Assembly (NCBI RefSeq): GCF_001423905.1
Contig: NZ_LMPQ01000011.1
Span: forward strand, 48,455 to 81,844
Source of the DNA: Frigoribacterium sp. Leaf186
GTDB taxonomy: Bacteria > Actinomycetota > Actinomycetes > Actinomycetales > Microbacteriaceae
Length of the DNA stretch: 33,390 bases
Direction of reading: 5' to 3'
Positions 17,040 to 23,639 of this stretch are shown here, piece by piece. The position numbers and the translations under genes are program-made. The number at the start of each line of letters is the position of its first letter. The first letter of the stretch is position 1. The notes beneath the pieces were generated by a model, which saw only the letters and a program-made list of their open reading frames with translations, did not search any database and was not told where the DNA came from.

Positions 17040-17043
17040 GTCA

Positions 17044-17077
17044 GGAGGTGGTCCCGGTGCGAACCGGGGCCGCCTCC
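17044..17077 (+). terminator. 14-bp hairpin after the mini-ORF
   Basis: Arms 17044-17057 and 17064-17077 pair completely on the plus strand if two G-U pairs are allowed; the loop is TGCGAA. It has no U-tract, as is common in actinobacteria. It lies between the mini-ORF stop and the end of the convergent gene at 17081. Confidence 0.65.
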
Positions 17078-17080
17078 GCA

Positions 17081-17479
17081 TCACTCGTCGAAGGACAGCA
17101 CCAGCCGCTCGCCCGAGTCGGACTCGGCGTACCCGAGACGACCCGGCAGGCACGAGATGACGGCGCCGTCCCCGTGACCGACCACGGCGGCGACCGCGTC
17201 GTCGAGGGTGCCGGCGTACTCGGCCCCCGCCTCGAACACGACGCAGCGCTCGCCCGCGCCGAGCTCGCGCAACCGGGTCAGCACCGCGGCGGGGGACGCG
17301 TCGGCGTGGCTGAGCCGGGTGGTCCGGTCCGAGCGGAACGGCATGAGGGCGAGACCGGCCCGGAACTTCGCCCGTTTCTCGTCGGTCGAGCGCAGGCTGT
17401 TCAGGCGACCGACCTTGCTCGGCAGTGCGAAGGCCGTCACGAGCCGGCGGGCGTGGTCGTCGATCTCAGCTTCGTCCAT
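17081..17479 (-). CDS. Hypothetical protein, 132 aa
   Basis: A soluble acidic protein of mixed helix and strand content. It begins MDEAEIDDHARRLVTAF, has a basic middle (RSTDEKRAKFRAG) and ends in a strand-rich part (GAERC-like GERCVVFEAG, GDGAVISCLPGRLGYAESD). It has two cysteines and no signal or membrane segment. I do not recognise the family. ATG at 17479 is chosen because TACCCT (minus strand, 17490-17485) sits five bases upstream, the spacing of a leaderless mRNA; the reading frame stays open further upstream but without support. The neighbours (mini-ORF, aroD) give no functional hint. Confidence 0.7.
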   Translation of the reverse strand: MDEAEIDDHARRLVTAFALPSKVGRLNSLRSTDEKRAKFRAGLALMPFRSDRTTRLSHADASPAAVLTRLRELGAGERCVVFEAGAEYAGTLDDAVAAVVGHGDGAVISCLPGRLGYAESDSGERLVLSFDE

Positions 17480-17484
17480 GCCTG

Positions 17485-17490
17485 AGGGTA
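17485..17490 (-). promoter_or_regulatory. -10 box of a leaderless transcript (132-aa gene)
   Basis: TACCCT on the minus strand with a 5-nt spacer to ATG at 17479. This spacing puts the first base of the mRNA at or next to the A of the start codon. Confidence 0.55.
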
Positions 17491-17587
17491 AGCCCGCAGG
17501 TCGTTCGTGAGGGGGGTTCCGGCGTCGCGCCACCGACCGCTAGCCTGTTCGGACTCCGGTGGGCCCGACCGCCGTGGTGGTCCCGTA

Positions 17588-17605
17588 GAGCGACGTCCGT
17601 CGCTC
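17588..17605. terminator. Small hairpin downstream of aroD
   Basis: GAGCGACG (17588-17595) and CGTCGCTC (17598-17605) form a perfect 8-bp stem with a 2-nt loop, about 90 bases beyond the aroD stop on the minus strand. The loop is too tight to be ideal, and there is no U-tract. Confidence 0.35.
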
Positions 17606-17694
17606 GTCTCCCGGTGGTGGACGCCCCGACGGCCGGGCCGCCGGAGCCCTGCCGCGCGAGACCCGGCGGGACGCCGGAGCAGGCGTCGACGCCG

Positions 17695-18534
17695 TCAGCC
17701 CTGCTGTGCCGCGTGCACCAGCTCGAGCGCCGCGCGCAGGCCGACCGCCGGCACCTGACCGGGCGCACTCGTCGCCCCGGCCGACCCGAACGTGACGCAC
17801 GAGCCGAACGTCTCGCCGGCCAGCCGTGAGACGACCCCGAGGGGCCCCATCGACATGGTGATCGCGGGCACGAGGCCGGCCCCGGCGCGGAACTCGGCCG
17901 TCGCCCGCATCAGGGTCAGGACGTCGTCGGGGCTCGACGGCATCGCCGCGAACTTGGCCACGTCGGCGCCGTTCTCCTGCTGCTCGAGCAGGCGCGACAC
18001 GATCTCGCCCTGCGGCGGGGTGCCGCTGAAGTCGTGCGACGACATCACCACCACGAGTCCGGCGTCGTGGGCCGCGTCGACCAGGCCGCCCAGCAGGTCG
18101 GGGTCGGTGTACATCTCGACGTCGACCGCGTCGAGCAGGCCGGTGCCGATCGCCGCCCGCAGCACCGCGTCGTAGGTGGTGGGGGCGACGTCTCGGTCGC
18201 CTCCCTCGGGTTCGGTGCGCAGGGTGAAGAGCAGGGGCAGGTCGGCGTCGAGCGCGTCGCGCACCCGCCGGACGACGTCGGCCACCAGGTCGAGGTCGGC
18301 CGGCCCCGTCGCCCGGGCGCCGGTGCGCACCGGGCCGTCGGGGTCGGGCGCGGCAGCGAAGGCGGCGTCCACGAAGTCGATGCGCAGCTCGACCAACTCG
18401 GCCGTGTCGGCGTCGAGTGCCGAGGCGGCTGCGACGACGGCGTCGGCGGTGCGGGCCACCAACGGCACGCACACCGCGGGGCGTCCGGTGCCGAGCGCCA
18501 CGCGGCCGATCGAGACCGGCGACGGCGTCGCCAT
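17695..18534 (-). CDS. aroD: Type I 3-dehydroquinate dehydratase
   Basis: A 279-residue TIM-barrel class I dehydroquinase that dehydrates 3-dehydroquinate to 3-dehydroshikimate through a Schiff base. The Schiff-base lysine is K194 (DVAKFAAM) and the general base is H167 (SSHDFSGTP). VELRIDF (about 48-54), TLRT (about 104-107), and the C-terminal S-x-G-ATSAPGQ substrate loop are also conserved. The length is slightly above the usual 250-255. The start ATG at 18534 is 2 nt after the aroE stop, so the two form an operon for consecutive shikimate-pathway steps. Many actinobacteria use the unrelated type II enzyme, so the class is notable. Confidence 0.93.
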   Translation of the reverse strand: MATPSPVSIGRVALGTGRPAVCVPLVARTADAVVAAASALDADTAELVELRIDFVDAAFAAAPDPDGPVRTGARATGPADLDLVADVVRRVRDALDADLPLLFTLRTEPEGGDRDVAPTTYDAVLRAAIGTGLLDAVDVEMYTDPDLLGGLVDAAHDAGLVVVMSSHDFSGTPPQGEIVSRLLEQQENGADVAKFAAMPSSPDDVLTLMRATAEFRAGAGLVPAITMSMGPLGVVSRLAGETFGSCVTFGSAGATSAPGQVPAVGLRAALELVHAAQQG

Positions 18535-18536
18535 CG

Positions 18537-19412
18537 TCAGCCCGCCACGCGGTCGGTCGTCGAGCGTCCGGGCACCGGCAACCCCACGGAGGCGCGCATC
18601 GCCTCGCGCAGGACGCCCTCGTCGGTCACCGGCTCGTCCTGGGCGAGGCCGGAGAAGAGTCGCACCTGGCCCAGCGCCTGCTCGACGAGCATGTCGAGGC
18701 CGTTGAAGACGAGGCCGCCGTCGGCCAGCCAGCGGGACGCCAGCCGGGTCGGCCACGGCTCGTACGCCACGTCGAAGAGCACCGACGAGGCGCTGCTCGG
18801 GCGGAGGTGCAGGTCGTCGGCCGCGCCGCCGGGCAGCGTGCTGATGACGAAGTCGAGCGGGCCGAGCGACGGCAGCTCGGTGAGGGGCGCGATCATCACG
18901 TCGGCTCCCAGGTCGGCGGCCAGCGACGTCAGTTCGCCGGCGCGCATCGGGTTGCGCAGGTGGATCGAGAACGAGCGGGCGCCGAGGTCCCACGCGGCGG
19001 CCATCGCCGACAGCGCCGTCGCGCCCCCGCCGAGGATCGTCGCCGCCGCGGGGCGCACGTCGTGGAACCCCTCGACGGTGCGGACGATGCCGTCGACGTC
19101 GGTGTTGTGCCCGTGCCGGCGACCGTCGTCGTCGATCACGACGGTGTTCGCGACGCCGAGCCGGTCGGCCAGCGGCGACACGGTGTCGAGCAGGGGCAGC
19201 ACCTCGCGCTTGAGCGGCATCGTGAGGCTCAGCCCGCGCCAGCTCGCGTCCAGGCCGTCGACGAAGGCGGCGAGCCCGCCCGAGGCGACCTCGACGCGGT
19301 CGTAGTCGAACGGCAACCCGAGGTGCTCGTAGGCCGTGCGGTGCAGCACCGGCGACAGGGAGTGCTCGATCGGCGACCCCAGGACGGCGAGACGGCGACG
19401 AGCGTCGGTCAC
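18537..19412 (-). CDS. aroE: Shikimate dehydrogenase
   Basis: A 291-residue NADP-linked enzyme that reduces 3-dehydroshikimate to shikimate. The substrate-binding motifs GSPIEHSLSP (about 12-21) and SLTMPLK (catalytic K68), and NTDVDG (N103, D105), are intact. The nucleotide loop is GGGATAL (about 128-134). The C-terminal helix carries GLDMLVEQALGQ. The N-terminal catalytic half and C-terminal Rossmann half are of normal size. The start is GTG at 19412, with GGGAGGGG about eight bases upstream. The likely promoter is TAGGGT at 19460-19455 on the minus strand, directly abutting a 21-bp tandem repeat. It is co-transcribed with aroD (2-nt gap). A biosynthetic role is most likely; quinate or shikimate catabolism is an alternative. 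Confidence 0.94.
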   Translation of the reverse strand: MTDARRRLAVLGSPIEHSLSPVLHRTAYEHLGLPFDYDRVEVASGGLAAFVDGLDASWRGLSLTMPLKREVLPLLDTVSPLADRLGVANTVVIDDDGRRHGHNTDVDGIVRTVEGFHDVRPAAATILGGGATALSAMAAAWDLGARSFSIHLRNPMRAGELTSLAADLGADVMIAPLTELPSLGPLDFVISTLPGGAADDLHLRPSSASSVLFDVAYEPWPTRLASRWLADGGLVFNGLDMLVEQALGQVRLFSGLAQDEPVTDEGVLREAMRASVGLPVPGRSTTDRVAG

Positions 19413-19454
19413 GGGTGCACCCCTCCCTGACGCCCGCGGCTCGGACGACGACCC

Positions 19455-19460
19455 ACCCTA
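19455..19460 (-). promoter_or_regulatory. Candidate -10 box of aroE-aroD
   Basis: TAGGGT on the minus strand, predicting a leader of about 36 nt before the aroE GTG. The -35 region would fall inside the 21-bp repeat array that begins at 19461. Confidence 0.45.
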
Positions 19461-19560
19461 ACGCGAGGGCCCTGGGCCCCGACGCGAGGGCCCTGGGCCC
19501 CGACGCGAGGCCCCTGGGCCCCGACGCGAGGGTCCTGGGGCCTCGACGCGAGGGCCCCTG
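19461..19560. repeat. 21-bp tandem repeat between aroE and the GNAT gene
   Basis: Consecutive units start at 19461, 19482, 19503, 19524 and 19546, each beginning ACGCGAGG and containing the palindromic GGGCCC/GGCCCC blocks. The first two units are identical, the later ones diverge and unit 4 is one base longer. The array occupies the -35 side of the aroE promoter and the upstream side of the GNAT promoter. Confidence 0.9.
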
Positions 19561-19614
19561 GGGGGTGCGGGGCGCTGGTGACCGGCGCCGCGCCTCCTCG
19601 GCCCAGGGGTCTGG

Positions 19615-19620
19615 CAGGGT
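19615..19620 (+). promoter_or_regulatory. Candidate -10 box of a leaderless GNAT transcript
   Basis: CAGGGT six bases before ATG at 19627. It is weaker than the TANNNT boxes elsewhere in the window but has the same spacing, and no ribosome site is visible. Confidence 0.35.
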
Positions 19621-19626
19621 CGAGGC

Positions 19627-20046
19627 ATGCAGATCCGACCCTTCGACGAGGCCGACACCGAGACCGTCGTGGCGCTCTGGGAGCGCTGCGGGCTCACCCG
19701 CCCCTGGAACGACCCGCGACGCGACATCGAACGCAAGCTCACGGTGCAGCGCGAGCTGTTCGTCGTGGGCGTCGACGACGAGGAGGCGGTGGTCGCGACC
19801 GCCATGGCCGGTTACGACGGTCATCGCGGCTGGGTCTACTACGTCGCGGTCGACCCCGACCGGCAGGGCCGAGGCTTCGGGCGCCAGCTCATGGCCGAGG
19901 TGGAACGCCTGTTGGTCGCCATGGGCTGCCCGAAGGCGAACTTCCAGGTGCGCACCGGCAACGAGCGGGTGCGGGCGTTCTACGAGCACCTCGGGTACTC
20001 GGTCGACGACGCGTTCGGCATGGGCAAGCGGCTGATCGCCGACTGA
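19627..20046 (+). CDS. GNAT family N-acetyltransferase (YpeA-like)
   Basis: A 139-residue single-domain acetyltransferase. The acetyl-CoA-binding motif A is VDPDRQGRGFGRQLM (about 77-91, with the Q/R-x-x-G-x-G/A signature). Motif B follows in the FYEHLGY segment (about 117-123), typical of RimI/YpeA-type enzymes. The N-terminus (MQIRPFDEADTETVVALWE) matches YpeA-like proteins closely. The protein or small-molecule target is not determinable. Start ATG at 19627 has no ribosome site, and a -10-like CAGGGT six bases upstream suggests a leaderless mRNA. It is a single gene between aroE and the 5'-nucleotidase gene. Confidence 0.88.
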   Translation: MQIRPFDEADTETVVALWERCGLTRPWNDPRRDIERKLTVQRELFVVGVDDEEAVVATAMAGYDGHRGWVYYVAVDPDRQGRGFGRQLMAEVERLLVAMGCPKANFQVRTGNERVRAFYEHLGYSVDDAFGMGKRLIAD

Positions 20047-20069
20047 GGCGGGACCGCCGGTAAACAACA

Positions 20070-20085
20070 TGTGACGATCTTCAGC
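20070..20085 (+). promoter_or_regulatory. Weak CRP/GlxR-like site upstream of the 5'-nucleotidase promoter
   Basis: TGTGA-N6-TCAGC, matching 8 of 10 defined positions of the TGTGA-N6-TCACA pattern, just upstream of the -35 at 20092. Half-matches are common by chance. Confidence 0.25.
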
Positions 20086-20091
20086 GGACCC

Positions 20092-20120
20092 TTGTCGGGT
20101 TCCCGGCGAGAACTTATGGT
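20092..20120 (+). promoter_or_regulatory. Promoter of the 5'-nucleotidase gene
   Basis: TTGTCG (20092-20097) and TATGGT (20115-20120) separated by 17 bp. This is the best -35/-10 pair in the window. It predicts a leader of about 60 nt that contains a small CCCC-TCTC-GGGG hairpin and the AGGAG ribosome site. Confidence 0.6.
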
Positions 20121-20187
20121 CGTGTGCGGGTGCCCCTCTCGGGGGGTGCCGTCACGCCCGAACCACCTTCTCAGGAGCCCGACGCCC

Positions 20188-22467
20188 ATGCGCACCAGCC
20201 CCCCGTCATCCGAGTCCACCCCGACGGGAGGCAGGCGGCGCGTCCGCGGTGCCGCCCTCGTCGGCGTCGCCGTCAGCGCCCTCTGCCTCGGCACGCTGAC
20301 CGCCGTCCCCGCGCAGGCCGCGACGACGACCATCGACATCCTCGGCATCAACGACTTCCACGGCCGTCTGGCCCAAGAGACGTCGCCGACCGCCGGTGCC
20401 GCCGTCATGGCCGGCAAGGTGAACGAGTTCCGCGCCGCGAACCCCGGCAACACCCTGTTCGTCTCGTCGGGCGACAACATCGGGGCGTCGACGTTCACCT
20501 CGTTCATCCAGGACGACGAGCCGACCCTCGACGCGCTCAACGCGATGGGCCTCGACGTCAGCACGCCGGGCAACCACGAGTTCGACAAGGGGCAGGACGA
20601 CTTCAACGGTCGCGTGACCGCGAACAGCGAGTTCCCCTACGTCAACGCCAACATCTACGAGACGTCGACCGGCGAACGGGCCTACGACCCCTACTTCGTC
20701 AAGGACGTCGACGGCGTCCGCGTCGGCTTCGTCGGCGCCATCACCGAGCTCATGCCCGAGCTCGTCAGCCCGGCCGGCGTCGAGGGGCTCGAGTTCCGCG
20801 ACATCGTCGACTCCGTCAACGACGCCGCGGCCGAGCTGACCGACGGCGTCGAGACCGACGCCAACGGCGAGGCCGACGTCATCGTCCTGCTCGTCCACGA
20901 GGGCAACGCCTCGGCGGCCGAGGCGGACGCCACCGGCGACTCGCAGTTCGCCGACATCGCGAAGAACGTCTCCCCGTCGGTCGACGCCATCCTCTCGGCG
21001 CACACGCACCAGACCTACAACTTCACCGACATCGTTCCGACCGGCGGCACCAAGCCCCGCCCCGTCGTCCAGACCGGCAGCTACGGCGCCAACCTGAGCC
21101 ACCTCGTCGTCCAGTACGACGACGTGACCGGTGAGGCGACCGTCACGAGCTCGCTCGTCCCGCTGTACCAGTCGGCCTCGCCCGACCCCACGGTCGCGGC
21201 GATCGTCACCAACGCCGAGGCCGTCGCCGCCGTCGAGGGCCGCCGCCCCGTCGGCACCATCACCGGCGACCTGCTGCGCGCCAAGCAGCTCGACGGCTCC
21301 GAGAACCGAGGGGGAGAGTCGACCCTCGGCAACCTCGTCGCCGACGCCCAGCTCGCGGCCACGGTCGAGAACGGTGCGCAGATCGCCTTCATGAACCCCG
21401 GCGGACTCCGCGCCGATCTGAGGTACGCCTCGACCGGTGACGCGACCGTCGACGCGGACGGTCGCGTGACCTTCCAGGAGGCCGCCGCCGTCCAGCCGTT
21501 CGCCAACACCCTGGTCGTCTCGACGCTGACCGGCGCGCAGATCCGACAGACGCTCGAGCAGCAGTGGCAGCCGGCCGGGTCGTCACGTCCGTTCCTCAAG
21601 CTCGGCGTCTCGGAGGGTCTGACCTACACCTACGACCCCACGGCGGCTGCCGGGTCGCGCATCGGCGACATCACCTTCGAGGGCGCCCCGCTCGACGAGG
21701 CCGCCAGCTACAAGGTGACGGTCAACTCGTTCCTCGCCTCAGGCGGCGACAACTTCACGGCCCTCAACGGGGCCTCGGCCAAGGCCGACAGCGGCAAGGT
21801 CGACCTGCAGAGCCAGGTGGACTACTTCGCGGCGAACCCGTCGGTCTCGCCCGACCTCGCCCAGCGTGCCGTCGGCGTGACCGCGCCCGTCGCCCCCGAG
21901 GGCGGCTACGAGGCCGGCGACACCGTCGAGTACTCGCTGTCGTCGCTGCTGTTCAGCAACGGCGGACCGACGACCGGCACGGTGACCGCGACCCTCGACG
22001 GCGTCGAGGTCGGTTCCGCGACGATCGACGGCACCGTCGTCTCGACCACCGACGAGCAGGGGCGGGCAGCACTCACGGTGACGATCCCCGAGATCGCCGC
22101 CGGCACCGCCGCGCAGACCCGCCAGCTGCTCTTCACGGTGACCGGCACCGGCACGACCTTCACGGCCCCCGTGTCGCTCGCCGCCGTGGCCGCCGCGCCG
22201 GTCGACCCGACCGACCCGGGCACGACGCCGCCCGTCACGACCCCCGGCGGCACCGTCCCCGGCACCACGCCCGGAACGGGCACGGGCTCGGGCAGCACGC
22301 CCGCCGGCACGGTCCGCAACGCCGACGGCTCGCTGGCCTTCACGGGCCAGGACGGCCTGGGCCTCGGCGCCCTCGCCGCGCTCGCCCTGATGCTGGCCGG
22401 AGGGTCGGCGCTGGTCGTCGGCCGTCGTCGCCGGCTCCGCGCCACGGCGTCGTCCACCGACGGCTGA
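20188..22467 (+). CDS. 5'-nucleotidase/UshA-type phosphatase with LAFTG wall anchor
   Basis: A 759-residue exported enzyme that hydrolyses extracellular nucleotides. A signal peptide (RRRVRGAALVGVAVSALCL, cleavage near PAQA-A at about 44) precedes the metallophosphoesterase domain with LGINDFHGR (D56, H58), SSGDNIGAS, TPGNHEFD, LLVHEG and SAHTHQ. The C-terminal nucleotidase domain (about 360-560) has the substrate-binding GESTLGNLVADA, NPGGLRADL, LASGGDNF segments. A further beta domain (about 575-670) and a Pro/Gly/Thr-rich wall spacer lead to LAFTG (716-720), a hydrophobic helix and an RRRR tail, the features of a class E sortase substrate. ATG at 20188 has AGGAG ten bases upstream. It is expected to be anchored to the peptidoglycan, feeding phosphate and nucleosides to the cell. 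A palindrome at 22487 follows. Confidence 0.93.
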   Translation: MRTSPPSSESTPTGGRRRVRGAALVGVAVSALCLGTLTAVPAQAATTTIDILGINDFHGRLAQETSPTAGAAVMAGKVNEFRAANPGNTLFVSSGDNIGASTFTSFIQDDEPTLDALNAMGLDVSTPGNHEFDKGQDDFNGRVTANSEFPYVNANIYETSTGERAYDPYFVKDVDGVRVGFVGAITELMPELVSPAGVEGLEFRDIVDSVNDAAAELTDGVETDANGEADVIVLLVHEGNASAAEADATGDSQFADIAKNVSPSVDAILSAHTHQTYNFTDIVPTGGTKPRPVVQTGSYGANLSHLVVQYDDVTGEATVTSSLVPLYQSASPDPTVAAIVTNAEAVAAVEGRRPVGTITGDLLRAKQLDGSENRGGESTLGNLVADAQLAATVENGAQIAFMNPGGLRADLRYASTGDATVDADGRVTFQEAAAVQPFANTLVVSTLTGAQIRQTLEQQWQPAGSSRPFLKLGVSEGLTYTYDPTAAAGSRIGDITFEGAPLDEAASYKVTVNSFLASGGDNFTALNGASAKADSGKVDLQSQVDYFAANPSVSPDLAQRAVGVTAPVAPEGGYEAGDTVEYSLSSLLFSNGGPTTGTVTATLDGVEVGSATIDGTVVSTTDEQGRAALTVTIPEIAAGTAAQTRQLLFTVTGTGTTFTAPVSLAAVAAAPVDPTDPGTTPPVTTPGGTVPGTTPGTGTGSGSTPAGTVRNADGSLAFTGQDGLGLGALAALALMLAGGSALVVGRRRRLRATASSTDG

Positions 22468-22486
22468 CGCCCCCGGCACCGCAGCG

Positions 22487-22544
22487 CACCACCGACGGGA
22501 CGTCGCACCACGAGAAGTCGTGGGGCGACGTCCCGTTCGTGGTG
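22487..22544. repeat. Intergenic palindrome family, copy D (terminator-like)
   Basis: A 19-bp stem at 22495-22513 and 22518-22536 with one mismatch and a GAAG loop. The outer CACCAC (22487-22492) and GTGGTG (22539-22544) stem is separated from it by 2-nt internal loops. It starts 20 bases after the 5'-nucleotidase stop. Its half-site (CACCACCGACGGGACGTCGC) is most like copy A. Confidence 0.8.
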
Positions 22545-22633
22545 AGGCCTCGCTCGGCTGGGGGCGGGGGGTGGGCGACCGGCCGGCACCGCGCCTCCTC
22601 GGGTCGTCCCAGGGGTCGGGGCCGCGCCTCCCG

Positions 22634-22639
22634 TACGCT
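22634..22639 (+). promoter_or_regulatory. -10 box of the leaderless CPBP protease transcript
   Basis: TACGCT followed by CGTCGC and GTG at 22646. Thirteen of the 15 bases from this -10 through the start codon are identical to those at recQ (TAGACTCGTCGCGTG), with no ribosome site in either case. Confidence 0.6.
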
Positions 22640-22645
22640 CGTCGC

Positions 22646-23608
22646 GTGACGACGTTCGCCTACCACCGCCTGTTCCGGTCGCTGCCCTCGTACCGCTGGT
22701 GGAAGCCCCTGCTCGCCGCGGTGGTCGCGGCCGTGACGTACCTGCTCGCGTCGGTCGTGGTCTACGTGGGGGTCCTCGGGGCGACCACGGCCGTGGGCGG
22801 ACCCGAGGCCGCGGCCCGACTGCAGCGCGGCATCGACGGAGACGCGCTCGCCGCGGCCGACCCTCTCGTGCTCTTCACCACCCTCGCCTCGATCGCGGTC
22901 ATGCTGCCGGCCATCATGCTCGGCACCCTGATCGTCGGCCCTGGCGCGGTCGGCCGGCTGTCGAGCGTCGCCGGCCGGCTGCGCTGGCGCTGGCTCGCGC
23001 GTTGCGTCGTGCCGGCGCTGGCGTTCATGGCACTGACCGTCGTCCTCAGCTACTTCGTGGTGTCGCCCCTCTCGGGCGAGCCGATCAGCCCCGGGCCGGT
23101 CACCACGCCGGCCGACACGCTGGTGTGGGCCGTCGTCGTCATCCTGCTCGTCACGCCGCTGCAGGCGACCGCCGAGGAGTACGCCTTCCGGGGTCTCGCC
23201 ATGCAGACGATCGGCTCGTGGCTGCGGTACCCGATCGCGGCGATCCTCCTGCCCACGGTGGGGTTCGCGCTCGGGCACGACTACAACGTGTGGGGCATGC
23301 TCGACGTCGCCGTCTTCGGCGTGGCCGCGGCCTACCTGACCTGGCGCACGGGCGGACTCGAGGCGGCCATCGTCGCGCACGTGCTCAACAACACCGTGCT
23401 GTTCCTGCTGTCGGCGCCGTACGCGGGCGTCGAGTCGAGCGACGGCAGCCCTCTCGCGCTCGCGGTGACCGTGGTCTCGACGCCGCTCTACGTCTGGCTG
23501 GTGCTGCGGGCCTCGCGACGTTCCGGCCTCGTGACGGTCCGCTCCGAACCCCTCGTCCCCAGTCCGCCCGCGCCCGACGACCGTCCCCAGGAGGCGCGGG
23601 TCGGCTGA
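22646..23608 (+). CDS. CPBP family intramembrane glutamic protease
   Basis: A 320-residue polytopic membrane protein of the CPBP (CAAX protease and bacteriocin-processing, Rce1-like) family. Motif 1 is EEYAFRG (E177, E178, R182), motif 2 is FALGH (H211) and motif 3 is HVLNN (H245, N249), the full set of catalytic residues. About eight hydrophobic segments are present. Family members cleave prenylated or other membrane proteins or act in bacteriocin immunity; the substrate here is unknown. GTG at 22646 is the first codon after a TACGCT-6 spacing and lacks a ribosome site, so the mRNA is probably leaderless. recQ follows 31 bases later with its own promoter-like box. The C-terminus is a short cytoplasmic tail. 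Confidence 0.9.
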   Translation: MTTFAYHRLFRSLPSYRWWKPLLAAVVAAVTYLLASVVVYVGVLGATTAVGGPEAAARLQRGIDGDALAAADPLVLFTTLASIAVMLPAIMLGTLIVGPGAVGRLSSVAGRLRWRWLARCVVPALAFMALTVVLSYFVVSPLSGEPISPGPVTTPADTLVWAVVVILLVTPLQATAEEYAFRGLAMQTIGSWLRYPIAAILLPTVGFALGHDYNVWGMLDVAVFGVAAAYLTWRTGGLEAAIVAHVLNNTVLFLLSAPYAGVESSDGSPLALAVTVVSTPLYVWLVLRASRRSGLVTVRSEPLVPSPPAPDDRPQEARVG

Positions 23609-23627
23609 TCACGTCGGTGCCCGCTCG

Positions 23628-23633
23628 TAGACT
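23628..23633 (+). promoter_or_regulatory. -10 box of the leaderless recQ transcript
   Basis: TAGACT, 6-nt spacer CGTCGC, then GTG at 23640. Fits the leaderless pattern seen repeatedly in this window. Confidence 0.65.
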
Positions 23634-23639
23634 CGTCGC

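Noticed and set aside
17040-17085. tRNA-like T-loop (GTGCGAACC)
   Set aside because: Only one hairpin forms; there is no acceptor, D or anticodon stem. It is a terminator-like hairpin.
19415-20035. Plus-strand 206-codon frame with regular seven-residue repeats
   Set aside because: The periodicity comes from the 21-bp DNA repeat, and the frame conflicts with the GNAT gene in another frame.
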